From Aromatoleum petrolei (GTDB lineage: Bacteria; Pseudomonadota; Gammaproteobacteria; Burkholderiales; Rhodocyclaceae): a stretch of 64,000 nucleotides of DNA. A program made the translations under genes and the position numbers. The notes beneath the pieces were generated by a model, which ran no database searches, was not told the origin of the DNA, and was given only the letters and a program-made list of their open reading frames with translations. This document shows, one piece after another, positions 9,142 through 18,956 of the stretch; position 1 is the stretch's first letter; every line of letters starts with the position of its first letter. The stretch spans positions 1,736,001 through 1,800,000 of the forward strand of contig NZ_CP059560.1 of assembly GCF_017894385.1 (NCBI RefSeq). The letters are read 5' to 3'.

Positions 9142-12100
9142 TCATTCGAACGAGATCGTGTAATAGATATCGGCGGCATTGTCGCTGCCGCCGCGCGCCA
9201 CCAGCGAAACCCTGCGGCTGAGCTGGTAGGTCAGCTTGACGAGACTTTCGGCCCCGCCCAGGCTCTGCTCGAAGGACAGGACCAGATCCGATGAAAGACG
9301 CTTGCCCAGCGTCAGAACCTGGCCGGCGACGTTGTCGCCACCAGTTACGATGGTACCCTCTCCGACAACGCGGCTGGTGGCGGTTCGGGTGACACCGCCA
9401 ACTTCTCCCTGCCCGATCGAAAATTCGTCGAAGCCCAGGCTGCGGGACAACTGGTCCGTCATCCCGCCGCCCGGCCCGCCGAGCAGGGCCTGCGCCGCGG
9501 GCAACAGCAAGCCCATGTCCCCGCCACCGCCCGCGCTCGGCGCACGCCCGAGCACGATCCAGGACAGTTTTTCGGGATCCGGCACATTCGGCTCCGATAC
9601 CAGGCGGATGCGGGGACGCCGCGCGCTGCCGGCGATCTCGATCCCCGCCTCGACCGGCAAACCCTTGCGTAGCGCGACGACGTTCAGGCCGGGATTGTCG
9701 GGCGCGCCCTGAAAGTTGATCAGGCCGCGCTCAATCGCCAACATCTGTCCGTAGCCGCGATACGTGCCCCCGGCCGTGGCGATCGTGCCGATCGCGCTCG
9801 GCGGCGCCCCGTCGCGCAGACGCAGGCGCAATCCACCGGTCAGGCGCGTATCGATGCCCAGTGCCGACAGATAGAAATGATCCCCCAGTGCGACCGCCAC
9901 GTCCGCGGCGACCCGCAGCCCGCCGTTGGCGCGCCGCTCGTGCCCCAGGATCACGACGTCGTCGGAGAGGCTCGGTGCGGGCGTTTCCGCCAGTTCGACA
10001 TAGCCGGCGTCGGCGTTCAGGTTTGCCGCAAGATCCACGTGTGTCCAGGTGCTGTTGGCCGCACCGACGCCGGACAGGATCAGCCAACGGTCGCTGCGCT
10101 GCAGGATCGGCAGGCGCTCGGCGGCAAAATCGAAACCGCCCTTGCCGCTGTCCAGCGCGATCTCGCCGCTCGCGCTGAGGCGCCCCGGCGTGGCCGTCAG
10201 CCGCGCCACCGGCGGGCGGGAGTCCCGCGGACGCACCCGGTTGGGCGAGATGAACTCGAGGCGCTCTAGCCGCAGCCGGTCGCGATCGAATTGCGCAAGC
10301 AGCTCACCACCCGACAATTGCAGTCCCTGATCGACCAACGCCAGCGACAACTCCCCTCCGGTGATCGTGCCGCTCGCGCGCGGCGCGGCCGGCGTGCCGG
10401 CAAGCGCCACGCTCGCGCCGAGGCGGCCACCGGTCACGACGTTTTCCTGCATCAGCCGCCCGACCCAGGCGATCGACGGCATCGCGAGGTGTGCAGATCC
10501 GAGCAGCGCCGCATCGGGCGCAAGCCGCCAGCCGCCGTCCGGCGTCCGCTCCGCCAGAGCGGTCGCGGCGCCGGCCAGTTCGCCCAGCTCGCTGCCGCGC
10601 GCCTCCAGCGCCAGCGCAAGGCGGTTGTCGTGGGCGCCGAGGCGGGCCTCGAAATGCTCCAGTCCCAGGCGCGCCGGAATCTCGCCGGTCACGGTGAGGT
10701 CCCCTGCCTCGCGGAACACACGGGCCGAGCCCTGCGCCACCTCGCCCAGCGTCAGATCCCATTCCGCCCCGAGCACCAGCGGGCCCGGGCCGCGACGCGG
10801 ACGCCCGTCTGGACGCGAGATCAGGCCGAAGGCCAGCCCGGTCAGGGAGCCGCGGGCGACGATGCGCTGCGGCGACCAGCTCGTTTCGTCCAGCCGGATG
10901 CGGCCGCGTTCGCCGGCATCCAGCGCCGCGGCACCGAGCTGCACGCGCTGCGATCCGAGTTCCAGCGGCGCCGGCGCGGTCAGTCGCGTGGGCCAGCGCC
11001 CTGCCGTCTCCAGAGCGGTCACGCGGCCGCGCCATTCGGCAACGCCGTTTGCCACCCCCGCCTTCAGGGCATCACCGAACAGGCCCCCTTCCAAGCGCAG
11101 GCGCAGACTGTCACCTCCCAGACCGGTGGCGACGACATCGACGGCATGCGCACGCCGAGTTCCCCCGACCCGCAGGTTCGCCTGCGTCACCCAGTCCGGC
11201 TCTTCGGCGGCCCGCCCGCGGACCGGTGGCTTGTCCGCATCCCGAGTGACCGCTCTCAGCCCTCTCAGGCCCAGTGCGAGACGGACCTCGCCATCTGCCC
11301 CCGCCCCGAGCAACCCCTCGCCGTCGGCCGCAGCGATACGGATATCGCCCGGCAGCCGCAGCCCCTCGGCGGCGAACTTCACGCTGCCGGACGGCAGTTC
11401 CGCCCCTCCGGAAAGGCTTCCCGCAAAGGTCAGCCGGCCACCGAGGCGCGCATCGAGCGCCGCGAGCGCCGGGGCGTCCACATCCAGCTTCAGCACGTCG
11501 CGAGGCGCACCCCAGGCGCCGCGCGCGCGAATGCGATTGCCGGCGAGGTCCAGGTCCAGGTCGCCATCGGCCAGACGCGCGCCCTCCACCACCGCACGCA
11601 GCTTCCCGCGCACCGCCTTGCCGCGCAACTGGCCGTCGCGCAAGTCGACGGCGGTCTCGTAGCGGGACAGCTCGCCCAGGCTCGCGGCGAGACGGAAATC
11701 CAGATTCAGCTTGGCCTCCGGGGCCCCGGCAACGAAGAGGCGGGGATCGAAGGAAGACACTTCGCCGCTCGCTGCAAGGCTGCGCACCCCGGCCTCGCCC
11801 TGCGCGGTCACCACCGCCTTGGCACGCACACGCGTCGCCTGCACCTTCACGTCAAGCTCCGCGCTCTGGCGCTCGCGATCTCCATCTGCCTGCAGCCGGC
11901 CCGCGAGTACCGAGGGCGGCAGGCGTCCGTCCAGGCGCTGCAGCTCGATGCCCGCCAACTGCAGCGTGGCGCTCAGACGCCCGAGCGGATCGGCTGCTGC
12001 AGGCGCCGGCGTTGCCTCGTCCGCGCCTTCTCCCGGCGCAGCTCCTCGTCGTCCCGGTTGCCAGTCCACGTCGCCCGTGACCCGCCCGGCACCCGCGAGC

Positions 12101-13155
12101 TGAAGCACCAGCGCTTCGGCCCGCACCCGCTCCGGCGTCCACTGCAGCCGTGCGGCGAGTTTCGTGAAAGGCAGGCCCTGCCGGTCGATCGCGTCGGGCC
12201 GAGCATTCTCGACCGATATCGGCCCCGACAAACCCCCGGCGCCCTGCGTCCCGTCCTGCGCCGACAGGTCCGCCGCGATGCGCAAGGCCGCGCGCGGTGC
12301 GGAAGGTTCGAACGCTGCAGGGTCGAGATCGCCGAGTGCGATGCGCAGCCGGCGCACGGGCACCGCCGCGAACGGCGACGCAAGCACTTCGCCGTCGCCG
12401 CGCAAGCCGGCCCCTTCACCCTCGATCCTGAGTTGCGGCGCAAGCAGGTCGCCGGTCGCAGCGAGCTTCAAGCGGTATTCGTGCCCCTTGTTCGCGCCGA
12501 TCAGCGCCGCGCTCGCCGACAGCGCGAAGGGTGCGCTCCCGTCGATTTCGCCTGCGACCTCGGCCCGCCCGAAGGGCAAGGTCGCCGCGAGGGTTTCGAT
12601 ATGGTGGCGGCCGCCATCGCTGCGCGCACGGGCCGCGAGGTCGGCAAGCTCGAAGGCAGTCTCGGCAGCAGCAAGTTCGCCGTCCGTCCATTCGCGCAGC
12701 GCGAGCCGGCCGACGCTGAGCGATTGCGCCGCCACGGAAAACGGTAGTGCGAGGGACGCGGGCGGAGTCGGCGCTGGAGCTTGATCCTGCGGACGTGAGG
12801 CGAAGTCGACCCGCTCCGCCGAGAGCTCATCGATGGCGATGCCGCCGTCGAACAGGGCGCCCGGCCGCCAGACCAGCGCGAACCCCTCGACTCGCACGCG
12901 CAGGTCCGGGCTGTCGATGCGCAACACCCCGACGCGCAATGGCCCGGCGAGGCGACCGGCAGGGGATTCCAGCACCACCCGGCCGCCGCTCAGGATTCCC
13001 GCAAGGGCGACCGCCGCCCGCAGGCCGGACTCGGTCAGCACCAACCACGCCGCCGCGACGACGAACAGCGCCGGCAGCGCAAGCGCCGCCAGCCACAGAC
13101 GAGCCGCCCGCCGGCGCGGGCGAGCGGCCTGATCGGAGCTTGGTGGCGACGTCAT
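9142..13155 (-). CDS. tamB: TamB-like translocation and assembly module protein
   Basis: This 1337-residue protein has one N-terminal membrane anchor (about residues 20-42), a very long periplasmic region of repetitive amphipathic beta-strand sequence, and a C-terminal TamB/DUF490 domain (roughly 1000-1337) that ends in Phe-Glu like other outer-membrane-engaging proteins. TamB family proteins bridge the inner and outer membranes and take part in phospholipid transport or outer-membrane protein assembly, classically with TamA. No tamA is next to it: the gene starts 12 bases after the trpC stop, on the same strand, so it may be read from the trp operon. Confidence 0.88.
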   Translation of the reverse strand: MTSPPSSDQAARPRRRAARLWLAALALPALFVVAAAWLVLTESGLRAAVALAGILSGGRVVLESPAGRLAGPLRVGVLRIDSPDLRVRVEGFALVWRPGALFDGGIAIDELSAERVDFASRPQDQAPAPTPPASLALPFSVAAQSLSVGRLALREWTDGELAAAETAFELADLAARARSDGGRHHIETLAATLPFGRAEVAGEIDGSAPFALSASAALIGANKGHEYRLKLAATGDLLAPQLRIEGEGAGLRGDGEVLASPFAAVPVRRLRIALGDLDPAAFEPSAPRAALRIAADLSAQDGTQGAGGLSGPISVENARPDAIDRQGLPFTKLAARLQWTPERVRAEALVLQLAGAGRVTGDVDWQPGRRGAAPGEGADEATPAPAAADPLGRLSATLQLAGIELQRLDGRLPPSVLAGRLQADGDRERQSAELDVKVQATRVRAKAVVTAQGEAGVRSLAASGEVSSFDPRLFVAGAPEAKLNLDFRLAASLGELSRYETAVDLRDGQLRGKAVRGKLRAVVEGARLADGDLDLDLAGNRIRARGAWGAPRDVLKLDVDAPALAALDARLGGRLTFAGSLSGGAELPSGSVKFAAEGLRLPGDIRIAAADGEGLLGAGADGEVRLALGLRGLRAVTRDADKPPVRGRAAEEPDWVTQANLRVGGTRRAHAVDVVATGLGGDSLRLRLEGGLFGDALKAGVANGVAEWRGRVTALETAGRWPTRLTAPAPLELGSQRVQLGAAALDAGERGRIRLDETSWSPQRIVARGSLTGLAFGLISRPDGRPRRGPGPLVLGAEWDLTLGEVAQGSARVFREAGDLTVTGEIPARLGLEHFEARLGAHDNRLALALEARGSELGELAGAATALAERTPDGGWRLAPDAALLGSAHLAMPSIAWVGRLMQENVVTGGRLGASVALAGTPAAPRASGTITGGELSLALVDQGLQLSGGELLAQFDRDRLRLERLEFISPNRVRPRDSRPPVARLTATPGRLSASGEIALDSGKGGFDFAAERLPILQRSDRWLILSGVGAANSTWTHVDLAANLNADAGYVELAETPAPSLSDDVVILGHERRANGGLRVAADVAVALGDHFYLSALGIDTRLTGGLRLRLRDGAPPSAIGTIATAGGTYRGYGQMLAIERGLINFQGAPDNPGLNVVALRKGLPVEAGIEIAGSARRPRIRLVSEPNVPDPEKLSWIVLGRAPSAGGGGDMGLLLPAAQALLGGPGGGMTDQLSRSLGFDEFSIGQGEVGGVTRTATSRVVGEGTIVTGGDNVAGQVLTLGKRLSSDLVLSFEQSLGGAESLVKLTYQLSRRVSLVARGGSDNAADIYYTISFE

Positions 13156-13167
13156 GCGTCGCCCCGC

Positions 13168-13956
13168 TCAGCCGAACAGTGCGCGCAGCTCCTCGCCCGG
13201 ATCCGGCGCACGCATGAAGGCTTCGCCGACGAGGAAGGCATGCACGGCGCTCGACCGCATCAACGCCACGTCCTGCGGCTTGAGGATGCCGGACTCGGTG
13301 ACCACGATGCGCCCGGCGGGGATGCGCGGCAGCAGGTCCAGCGTCGTCTGCAGGCTGACCTCGAAGCTGCGCAGGTTGCGGTTGTTGATGCCGACCAGCG
13401 GGGTCGCGAGTTGCAGCGCGACGTCGAGCTCGGCCGCGTCATGCACCTCGACCAGCACCGCCATACCGAGGCTCGTTGCGATCGCCTCCATCTCCTGCAT
13501 CTGCGCGAGATCCAGGGCCGCGGCGATCAGCAGGATCGCGTCCGCGCCCATCGCGCGCGCCTCGTACACCTGCCACGCATCGACAAGGAAGTCCTTGCGC
13601 AGTGCCGGCAGTGCGCAAGCCGCACGCGCCGCCTGCAGGTACTCGGGTGCGCCCTGGAAGAACTGCCGGTCGGTCAGCACCGACAGGCAGGCCGCCCCGG
13701 CGCGCTCGTACTGCACGGCTATCTCGGCCGGGCGGAAGTCCGCCCGGATCACGCCCTTGGACGGGCTCGCCTTCTTCACCTCGGCGATCACCGCCGCCTC
13801 GCCGGCGGCGATCTTCGCGCGCATCGCGCCGACGAAATCGCGCGCCGCGGGCGCCATCTCCGCCTCCGCGCGCACGCGCTCGAGCGGACGCGCCGCCTTG
13901 CCTGCAGCCACTTCCTCGGCCTTCACGGCGAGGATCTTGTTCAGGATGTCGCTCAT
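13168..13956 (-). CDS. trpC: indole-3-glycerol phosphate synthase
   Basis: This 262-residue TIM-barrel enzyme closes the indole ring in tryptophan synthesis. Signature stretches are [15 protein letters not shown] (about 57-71), ALRKDFLVD (catalytic Lys region), [14 protein letters not shown] and IVVTESGI. It is a monofunctional TrpC without the TrpF fusion seen in enterobacteria. The start at MSDILNKI was chosen over an upstream in-frame start that would overlap trpD. It is the last trp gene of the block and follows trpD by 7 bases. Confidence 0.97.
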   Translation of the reverse strand: MSDILNKILAVKAEEVAAGKAARPLERVRAEAEMAPAARDFVGAMRAKIAAGEAAVIAEVKKASPSKGVIRADFRPAEIAVQYERAGAACLSVLTDRQFFQGAPEYLQAARAACALPALRKDFLVDAWQVYEARAMGADAILLIAAALDLAQMQEMEAIATSLGMAVLVEVHDAAELDVALQLATPLVGINNRNLRSFEVSLQTTLDLLPRIPAGRIVVTESGILKPQDVALMRSSAVHAFLVGEAFMRAPDPGEELRALFG

Positions 13957-13963
13957 GCCTGCC

Positions 13964-14995
13964 TCACGCGAACTGGCGGTTGAAGGCGAGGAACTCCTCG
14001 AGTTTCGCCCGCGCCGCACCGCTGGCGATGATCTCGCGCGCACGCCCGATGCCGTCAGCGATCGAGTCCACGAGGTTCGCAGTGTACAGCGCCACCCCCG
14101 CGTTCAGGATCACGATGTCGCGCGTCGGGCCGGGTTTGTTGTCGAGCACGCCGAGCAGCACCGCCTTCGACTCCTCGGCGCTCTGCACCTGCAGGTTGCG
14201 CGTGCCCGCCATCGCCATACCGAAGTCCTCGGGATGGATCTGGTACTCGCGGATCTCGCCGTCCTTCAGTTCGCCGACCATGGTCGCGGCGCCCAGGCTC
14301 ACCTCGTCCATGCCGTCCAGGCCGTAGACGACCAGCACGTGATTCGCACCGAGCCGCTCCATCACGCGCGCCTGGATGCCGACGAGATCCGGGTGGAACA
14401 CGCCCATCAGCGTGTTCGGCGCGCCGGCGGGATTCGTCAGCGGGCCGAGGATGTTGAAGATCGTGCGCACGCCCATCTCGCGGCGCACCGGCGCGACGTT
14501 CTTCATCGCGCTGTGGTGGGCCGGCGCGAACATGAAGCCGATGCCGGTCGCCTCGATCGAGGCCGCCACCTGTTCCGGCGTCGCGCCGAGCTTCGCACCC
14601 AGCGCCTCCAGCACGTCCGCCGCACCGCTCTTCGACGACACGCTGCGCCCGCCGTGCTTGGCCACGCGCGCGCCGGCCGCCGCGGCAACGAAGATCGTCG
14701 TCGTCGAGATGTTGAAGGTGTTCGCCCCATCGCCACCGGTGCCGACGATGTCGAGGAAGTTCTGGTCCGGTCCGGCGACGACGACCTTGGTCGAAAGCTC
14801 GCGCATCACAGTCGCCGCGGCGGTGATCTCGCCAATGGTCTCCTTCTTCACGCGCAAGCCGGTGAGGATCGCGGCCGTCATCACGGGCGAGATCTCGCCT
14901 TCCATGATCTGGCGCATCAGCGACAGCATCTCGTCGTAGAAGATCTCGCGGTGATCGATCGTGCGCTGGAGCGCTTCCTGGGCAGTAATGGTCAT
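13964..14995 (-). CDS. trpD: anthranilate phosphoribosyltransferase
   Basis: This 343-residue enzyme transfers the phosphoribosyl group from PRPP to anthranilate. It has the PRPP-binding [14 protein letters not shown] loop near residues 84-97, [15 protein letters not shown], and the metal-binding DEVS segment near 226. It is separate from TrpG, unlike the fused enterobacterial form. It follows trpG by 13 bases in the trpE-G-D-C operon. Confidence 0.97.
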   Translation of the reverse strand: MTITAQEALQRTIDHREIFYDEMLSLMRQIMEGEISPVMTAAILTGLRVKKETIGEITAAATVMRELSTKVVVAGPDQNFLDIVGTGGDGANTFNISTTTIFVAAAAGARVAKHGGRSVSSKSGAADVLEALGAKLGATPEQVAASIEATGIGFMFAPAHHSAMKNVAPVRREMGVRTIFNILGPLTNPAGAPNTLMGVFHPDLVGIQARVMERLGANHVLVVYGLDGMDEVSLGAATMVGELKDGEIREYQIHPEDFGMAMAGTRNLQVQSAEESKAVLLGVLDNKPGPTRDIVILNAGVALYTANLVDSIADGIGRAREIIASGAARAKLEEFLAFNRQFA

Positions 14996-15008
14996 GGCAA
15001 GTCCTTGG

Positions 15009-15584
15009 TCAGTTCGCGCGGTGCTGGTCGAGGAAGTTCCGCAGCATCGTGTGGCCGTGTTCGGTCAGGATCGATTCGGGGTGGAACTGCACGCCCTCGA
15101 CCGCGAGTGTCTTGTGGCGCACGCCCATGATCTCGCCGTCGTCGGTCCATGCCGTCACCTCCAGGCAGTCGGGCAGGCTCTCGCGCTCGATCGCCAGCGA
15201 ATGGTAGCGCGTGCAGGTCACCGGATTGGGCAGCCCCTTGAACACGCCGATGTCCAGATGATGGACCGGCGAGGTCTTGCCGTGCATCAGGCGCTTGGCG
15301 TGCACGATCCTGCCGCCGAAGGCCGCGCCGATGCTCTGGTGGCCCAGGCACACGCCGAGGATGGGGAGCCTGCCCGCGAACTCGCGAATCGCCGGCACCG
15401 AGATGCCGGCCTCGGCGGGCGTGCACGGCCCCGGCGAGATCACGAGCTGCTCGGGTTTCATCAGCGCAATCTGTTCAAGGGTGATTTCGTCGTTGCGATA
15501 CACCTTCACCTGCGCGCCGAGCTCGCCGAAATACTGCACGAGGTTGTAGGTGAAGCTGTCGTAGTTGTCGATCATCAGCAGCAT
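15009..15584 (-). CDS. trpG: anthranilate synthase glutaminase subunit
   Basis: This 191-residue class I glutamine amidotransferase supplies ammonia to TrpE. The catalytic triad is visible: Cys79 in GVCLGHQ, and His168 and Glu170 in FHPESI. The PGPCTP oxyanion segment is at 51-56. The start is ATG at 15584, giving [14 protein letters not shown]; it lies 10 bases after the trpE stop. In many bacteria this subunit also serves as PabA for folate synthesis. I see no separate pabA here. Confidence 0.97.
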   Translation of the reverse strand: MLLMIDNYDSFTYNLVQYFGELGAQVKVYRNDEITLEQIALMKPEQLVISPGPCTPAEAGISVPAIREFAGRLPILGVCLGHQSIGAAFGGRIVHAKRLMHGKTSPVHHLDIGVFKGLPNPVTCTRYHSLAIERESLPDCLEVTAWTDDGEIMGVRHKTLAVEGVQFHPESILTEHGHTMLRNFLDQHRAN

Positions 15585-15594
15585 GGTGCGTTCC

Positions 15595-17082
15595 TCAGTC
15601 GATCCGGGTGTCGAGGCCGGACTCGGCCATTTCCGCGGCGCGCAGCATCGCGCGCGCCTTGTTCTGCGTCTCCGCCCATTCGGAATCGGGGTTGGAGTCG
15701 GCGACGATGCCGGCGCCCGCCTGCACATGGATGTGACCATCCTTGAGCACAGCCGTGCGGATCGCGATCGCCAGATCCATGTCGCCGTGGAAACCGATGT
15801 AGCCCACCGCCCCGGCGTAGATGCCGCGCTTGACCGGCTCCAACTCGTCGATGATCTCCATCGCACGCAGCTTCGGCGCCCCCGACACGGTGCCGGCCGG
15901 GAAGGTCGCGCGCAGAACCGCCAACGCATTGAGTCCGTCCTTCAGCCTCGCCTCGACGTTGGAGACGATGTGCATCACGTGCGAATAGCGCTCGATCGTG
16001 AACTGGTCGGTCACGCGCACGCTGCCGGTCTCGGCGACACGGCCCGCGTCGTTGCGCCCCAGGTCCAGCAGCTGCAGGTGTTCGGCGCGCTCCTTCTCGT
16101 CGGCGAGGAGGTCGGCTTCCAGCGCCTCGTCCTCGGCCGGGGTGGCGCCGCGCGGGCGTGTGCCGGCGATCGGGCGCACCGTGACGCGCTTGCCCTGCCC
16201 GTCCTCGTCGAGGCGCACGAGGATTTCGGGGGAGGCGCCGACGACGTGGAAGTCCTCGAAATTGAAGTAGAACATGTAGGGCGAGGGGTTCAGCGAACGG
16301 ATCGCGCGGTACAGCGCCATCGGGCTCGCCGCATAAGGCTTGCTCATGCGCTGCGACAGCACGACCTGCATGATGTCGCCGTCGACGATGTACTGCTTGG
16401 CGCGATTCACCGCGGCCTTGAAGGCCTCCTCGCCGAAGCTCGACACCGCCGGCTGCGGCTCGGCATGGTTGTCCTCGGGGATCTGCACCGGCGCACGCAG
16501 CCGCGCGAGCAGTTCGCGCAGGCGCTTCTTCGCGCGCTTGAAGGCGCCCGGCACTTCGGGCTCGGCATACACGACCAGCGTAAGCTTGCCGGAGAGGTTG
16601 TCGACGATCGCGATCTCCTCCGACAGCAGCAGCAGGATGTCGGGCGTGCCGATCGTGTCCGGCTTCTGCTCGTGCGCGAGGCGCGGCTCGATGTAGCGCA
16701 CGGTGTCGTAGCCGAAGCAGCCCACCAGGCCACCCGCGAAGCGCGGCAGGCCGTCGCGCGGCGGCACCTTGATGCGCTCCATGAACTCGGCGACGTAGTT
16801 CAGCGGGTCGCCGTAGTCACGCCGCTCGACGAGGCGGTTGCCGGTTAGCAGCAGCGCCGAGCGACCATAGACCTCGATGCGCGTCGAGGCCGCCAGCCCG
16901 ATCATCGAGTAGCGACCGAAGCGCTCGCCGCCCTGCACCGATTCGAGCAGGTAGGAATACGGTTCGTTGGCGAGCTTCAGGTAGATCGACAGCGGCGTGT
17001 CGAGGTCGGCGAAGGTTTCGAGCGTGACCGGGATGCGGTTGTAGCCCCGCGCGGCCAGCGCGTTGAATTCCTGCTCAAGCAT
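15595..17082 (-). CDS. trpE: anthranilate synthase component I
   Basis: This 495-residue protein turns chorismate and ammonia into anthranilate. The N-terminal LLES segment ([11 protein letters not shown], about 41-51) is the known feedback site for tryptophan, so allosteric control is likely intact. C-terminal chorismate-binding motifs include [18 protein letters not shown] (usual form GRNDLGRV), [12 protein letters not shown] and YAGAVGYIG. The ATG at 17082 was preferred to an in-frame codon 33 bases upstream because it has a GGAG ribosome site. It is the first trp gene. A 301-base gap containing a dispersed repeat separates it from gph. Confidence 0.97.
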   Translation of the reverse strand: MLEQEFNALAARGYNRIPVTLETFADLDTPLSIYLKLANEPYSYLLESVQGGERFGRYSMIGLAASTRIEVYGRSALLLTGNRLVERRDYGDPLNYVAEFMERIKVPPRDGLPRFAGGLVGCFGYDTVRYIEPRLAHEQKPDTIGTPDILLLLSEEIAIVDNLSGKLTLVVYAEPEVPGAFKRAKKRLRELLARLRAPVQIPEDNHAEPQPAVSSFGEEAFKAAVNRAKQYIVDGDIMQVVLSQRMSKPYAASPMALYRAIRSLNPSPYMFYFNFEDFHVVGASPEILVRLDEDGQGKRVTVRPIAGTRPRGATPAEDEALEADLLADEKERAEHLQLLDLGRNDAGRVAETGSVRVTDQFTIERYSHVMHIVSNVEARLKDGLNALAVLRATFPAGTVSGAPKLRAMEIIDELEPVKRGIYAGAVGYIGFHGDMDLAIAIRTAVLKDGHIHVQAGAGIVADSNPDSEWAETQNKARAMLRAAEMAESGLDTRID

Positions 17083-17383
17083 GGAGACTCCACAGAAGAC
17101 GGTTCGATTCGGCAAGGGGGTGCGGGCAAGTCGTGGCCCGCGAAGCTTCGCGTATTAGTGGCCCGCAGGCCACGAGCGCCAGCCGCGCCAGCGCAGATGC
17201 GCGGCGACAAACTGGATGCTTTCCTTTACCGAATCCCGGTTCCTGTGGGTCACGATGTCTCGATGGAGAGTGTGCGGATAGTACTCGGGGCAACAAAATA
17301 CCGTTCGGGCTGAACCTGTCGAAACCCTTCGACAAGCTCAGGGCGAACGGTAAGCCTGATCGCCGCCTTTTCAGCCAGGCGCG
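17083..17383. other. gap upstream of trpE
   Basis: This 301-base region should carry the trp promoter or leader. It holds the palindrome CGCGAAGCTTCGCG (17139-17152), a GTGGCC/GGCCAC hairpin (17158-17173), and a dispersed repeat at its far end (17301-17350). I looked for a leader peptide with adjacent Trp codons and an attenuator and did not find one. Control may rely on TrpE feedback or another mechanism. Confidence 0.5.
17301..17350. repeat. palindromic dispersed repeat, copy 1
   Basis: This 50-base near-perfect inverted repeat begins CCGTTCGGGCTGAACCTGTC and ends GACAAGCTCAGGGCGAACGG around a short centre. Related copies lie at 18823-18883 and 62224-62283, all intergenic. The CTGTCGAA core is common between genes in many proteobacteria. 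It may act as a transcript-end hairpin between gph and trpE. Confidence 0.75.
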
Positions 17384-18052
17384 TCACGCCGCTGCGATGC
17401 GGTCGAGTGCCCCGGTAGCGACCGATAGTAGCCCATCGCATTCGATGGTGTCCACCGGCATGCCTTCGCTATATCCATAGGTCACGAGCAGCACCGGCAT
17501 GCCCGCGCCGCGTGCGGCGAGCGCGTCATTGGCCGAATCGCCGATCATCAGCGCCTGCGGCGACGGCACCCCCAGCAACTCGCAAGCGTGGTGCAGCACG
17601 GCCGGGTCGGGCTTCTTCACCGGCAGCGTGTCACCGCTCACCACTGCGCCGAAGTACGGTGCGAGGCCCATGCGCTCGAGCAGCGGGAGCGTGAAGGCTT
17701 CCGCCTTGTTGGTGACGCAGGCCAGGCGCAGATCCATCGCGCGCATCGCCTCCAGCGTTTCGACGACGCCAGGGTAGATACGCGTGCTGCGGCCGTTCAC
17801 GACCGCGTAGTGACGCCTGAACACGACGACCGCCTGCTCGATCTCGTCGTCGCCCGCCCCGGCGTCCTCTGTCATGCAGCGGCGCACGAGGTTGGGGATG
17901 CCCTTGCCGACGAAGGAATGGATCTGCTCGAGCGGGCGCGCCGCACGGCCCATCTCCGCGAGCATCAGGTTGGCTGCGTCGGCCAGGTCGTGGATGGTGT
18001 CGAGCAGCGTGCCGTCGAGATCGAACAGCACCGCCCGCACCGGGAAACGCAT
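17384..18052 (-). CDS. gph: phosphoglycolate phosphatase (HAD family)
   Basis: This 222-residue HAD hydrolase dephosphorylates 2-phosphoglycolate. Motif I VLFDLDGTLLD holds the nucleophile Asp at about residue 11; CVTNKA is motif II, and MIGDSANDALAARGAG motif IV. The ATG at 18052 gives the usual short N-terminus. An alternative GTG at 18073 overlaps the rpe stop (GTGA) and would add seven residues with coupled translation. The rpe-gph-trpEGDC order is widespread in betaproteobacteria. Confidence 0.94.
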   Translation of the reverse strand: MRFPVRAVLFDLDGTLLDTIHDLADAANLMLAEMGRAARPLEQIHSFVGKGIPNLVRRCMTEDAGAGDDEIEQAVVVFRRHYAVVNGRSTRIYPGVVETLEAMRAMDLRLACVTNKAEAFTLPLLERMGLAPYFGAVVSGDTLPVKKPDPAVLHHACELLGVPSPQALMIGDSANDALAARGAGMPVLLVTYGYSEGMPVDTIECDGLLSVATGALDRIAAA

Positions 18053-18069
18053 GAGGCTCACGGCTTCAC

Positions 18070-18765
18070 TCACTGCTTGACCTTGGCGAGCTCGGCGCGC
18101 AGCGCGGCGATCACGCTGTCGTAGCGGTGGGGGTCGGCGTCGCGCCCGGCACCGAACACCGCCGAGCCGGCGACAAAGGTGTCGGCCCCCGCTGCGGCGA
18201 TCTCGGCAATGTTGTCGACCTTCACACCGCCGTCGACCTGCAGCAGGATGTGGCGCCCGGTGACCGCCTCGTAGGCGTCGAGCCGCTCGCGCGTCGCACG
18301 CAGCTTGCCGAGCGTGCCGGGAATGAACTTCTGCCCGCCGAAGCCGGGGTTCACGCTCATCAGCAGCACCATGTCGATATCGTCGAGCGCGTGATCCAGG
18401 TAGTGCAGCGGCGTGGCCGGATTGAACACCAGCCCCGCCTTGCAGCCGTGATCGCGGATCAGCGCGAGGGTGCGGTGGATGTGATCGGAGGCCTCCGGAT
18501 GGAAGGTGATCACGTTCGCGCCGGCCTTGGCGAAGTCCGGGATGATGCGGTCGACCGGCTTCACCATCAGGTGCACGTCGATCGGCGCCTCGGTATGCGG
18601 GCGGATCGCCTCGCACACCAGCGGACCGATCGTCAGGTTCGGCACGTAATGGTTGTCCATCACGTCGAAGTGGATCCAGTCGGCGCCGGCGGCGATGACG
18701 TTGCGCACCTCCTCGCCGAGGCGGGCGAAGTCGGCCGAGAGCAGGCTGGGGGCGATGCGGTACAT
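18070..18765 (-). CDS. rpe: ribulose-phosphate 3-epimerase
   Basis: This 231-residue TIM-barrel enzyme interconverts ribulose 5-phosphate and xylulose 5-phosphate in the pentose phosphate and Calvin cycles. It shows [13 protein letters not shown] at the N-terminus, the metal and catalytic [17 protein letters not shown] (about 32-48), DVHLMV, and [13 protein letters not shown]. The ATG at 18765 follows a CAGGAG ribosome site. It is the first gene of the rpe-gph-trp block. Confidence 0.97.
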   Translation of the reverse strand: MYRIAPSLLSADFARLGEEVRNVIAAGADWIHFDVMDNHYVPNLTIGPLVCEAIRPHTEAPIDVHLMVKPVDRIIPDFAKAGANVITFHPEASDHIHRTLALIRDHGCKAGLVFNPATPLHYLDHALDDIDMVLLMSVNPGFGGQKFIPGTLGKLRATRERLDAYEAVTGRHILLQVDGGVKVDNIAEIAAAGADTFVAGSAVFGAGRDADPHRYDSVIAALRAELAKVKQ

Positions 18766-18822
18766 TGTTGCGTTCTCCTGTTGGGCAGCCGCGATTCTAT
18801 TCATGAATCCGGCGGTCGAATA

Positions 18823-18883
18823 CCGTTCGGGCGGAGGCTGTCGAAGCCCCGCCACCGCCCTTCGCCAAGCTCCGGGCGAACGG
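18823..18883. repeat. palindromic dispersed repeat, copy 2
   Basis: This is a more diverged copy of the 17301-17350 repeat. It begins CCGTTCGGGCGGAGGCTGTC and ends CTCCGGGCGAACGG, with a longer centre. It lies between the GspE-type gene and rpe. Confidence 0.65.
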
Positions 18884-18956
18884 ATGTATTTGATGGCCGG
18901 ACCGCCAAGCACTCAGGCAAGCTGCGCGCAGTCCGGTTCCCGTGGGGCGCGCACGA

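Noticed and set aside
10291-12747. A long + strand frame opposite tamB
   Set aside because: It is very Arg/Gln-rich with no recognisable domain. The minus frame has the TamB layout. It is another GC shadow.
13154-15130. Long + strand frame opposite trpC and trpD
   Set aside because: Both minus-strand genes are certain by motif, and the opposite frame has none.
17083-17383. trp attenuator with leader peptide
   Set aside because: No short ORF with adjacent Trp codons and no terminator/antiterminator pair could be found upstream of trpE.
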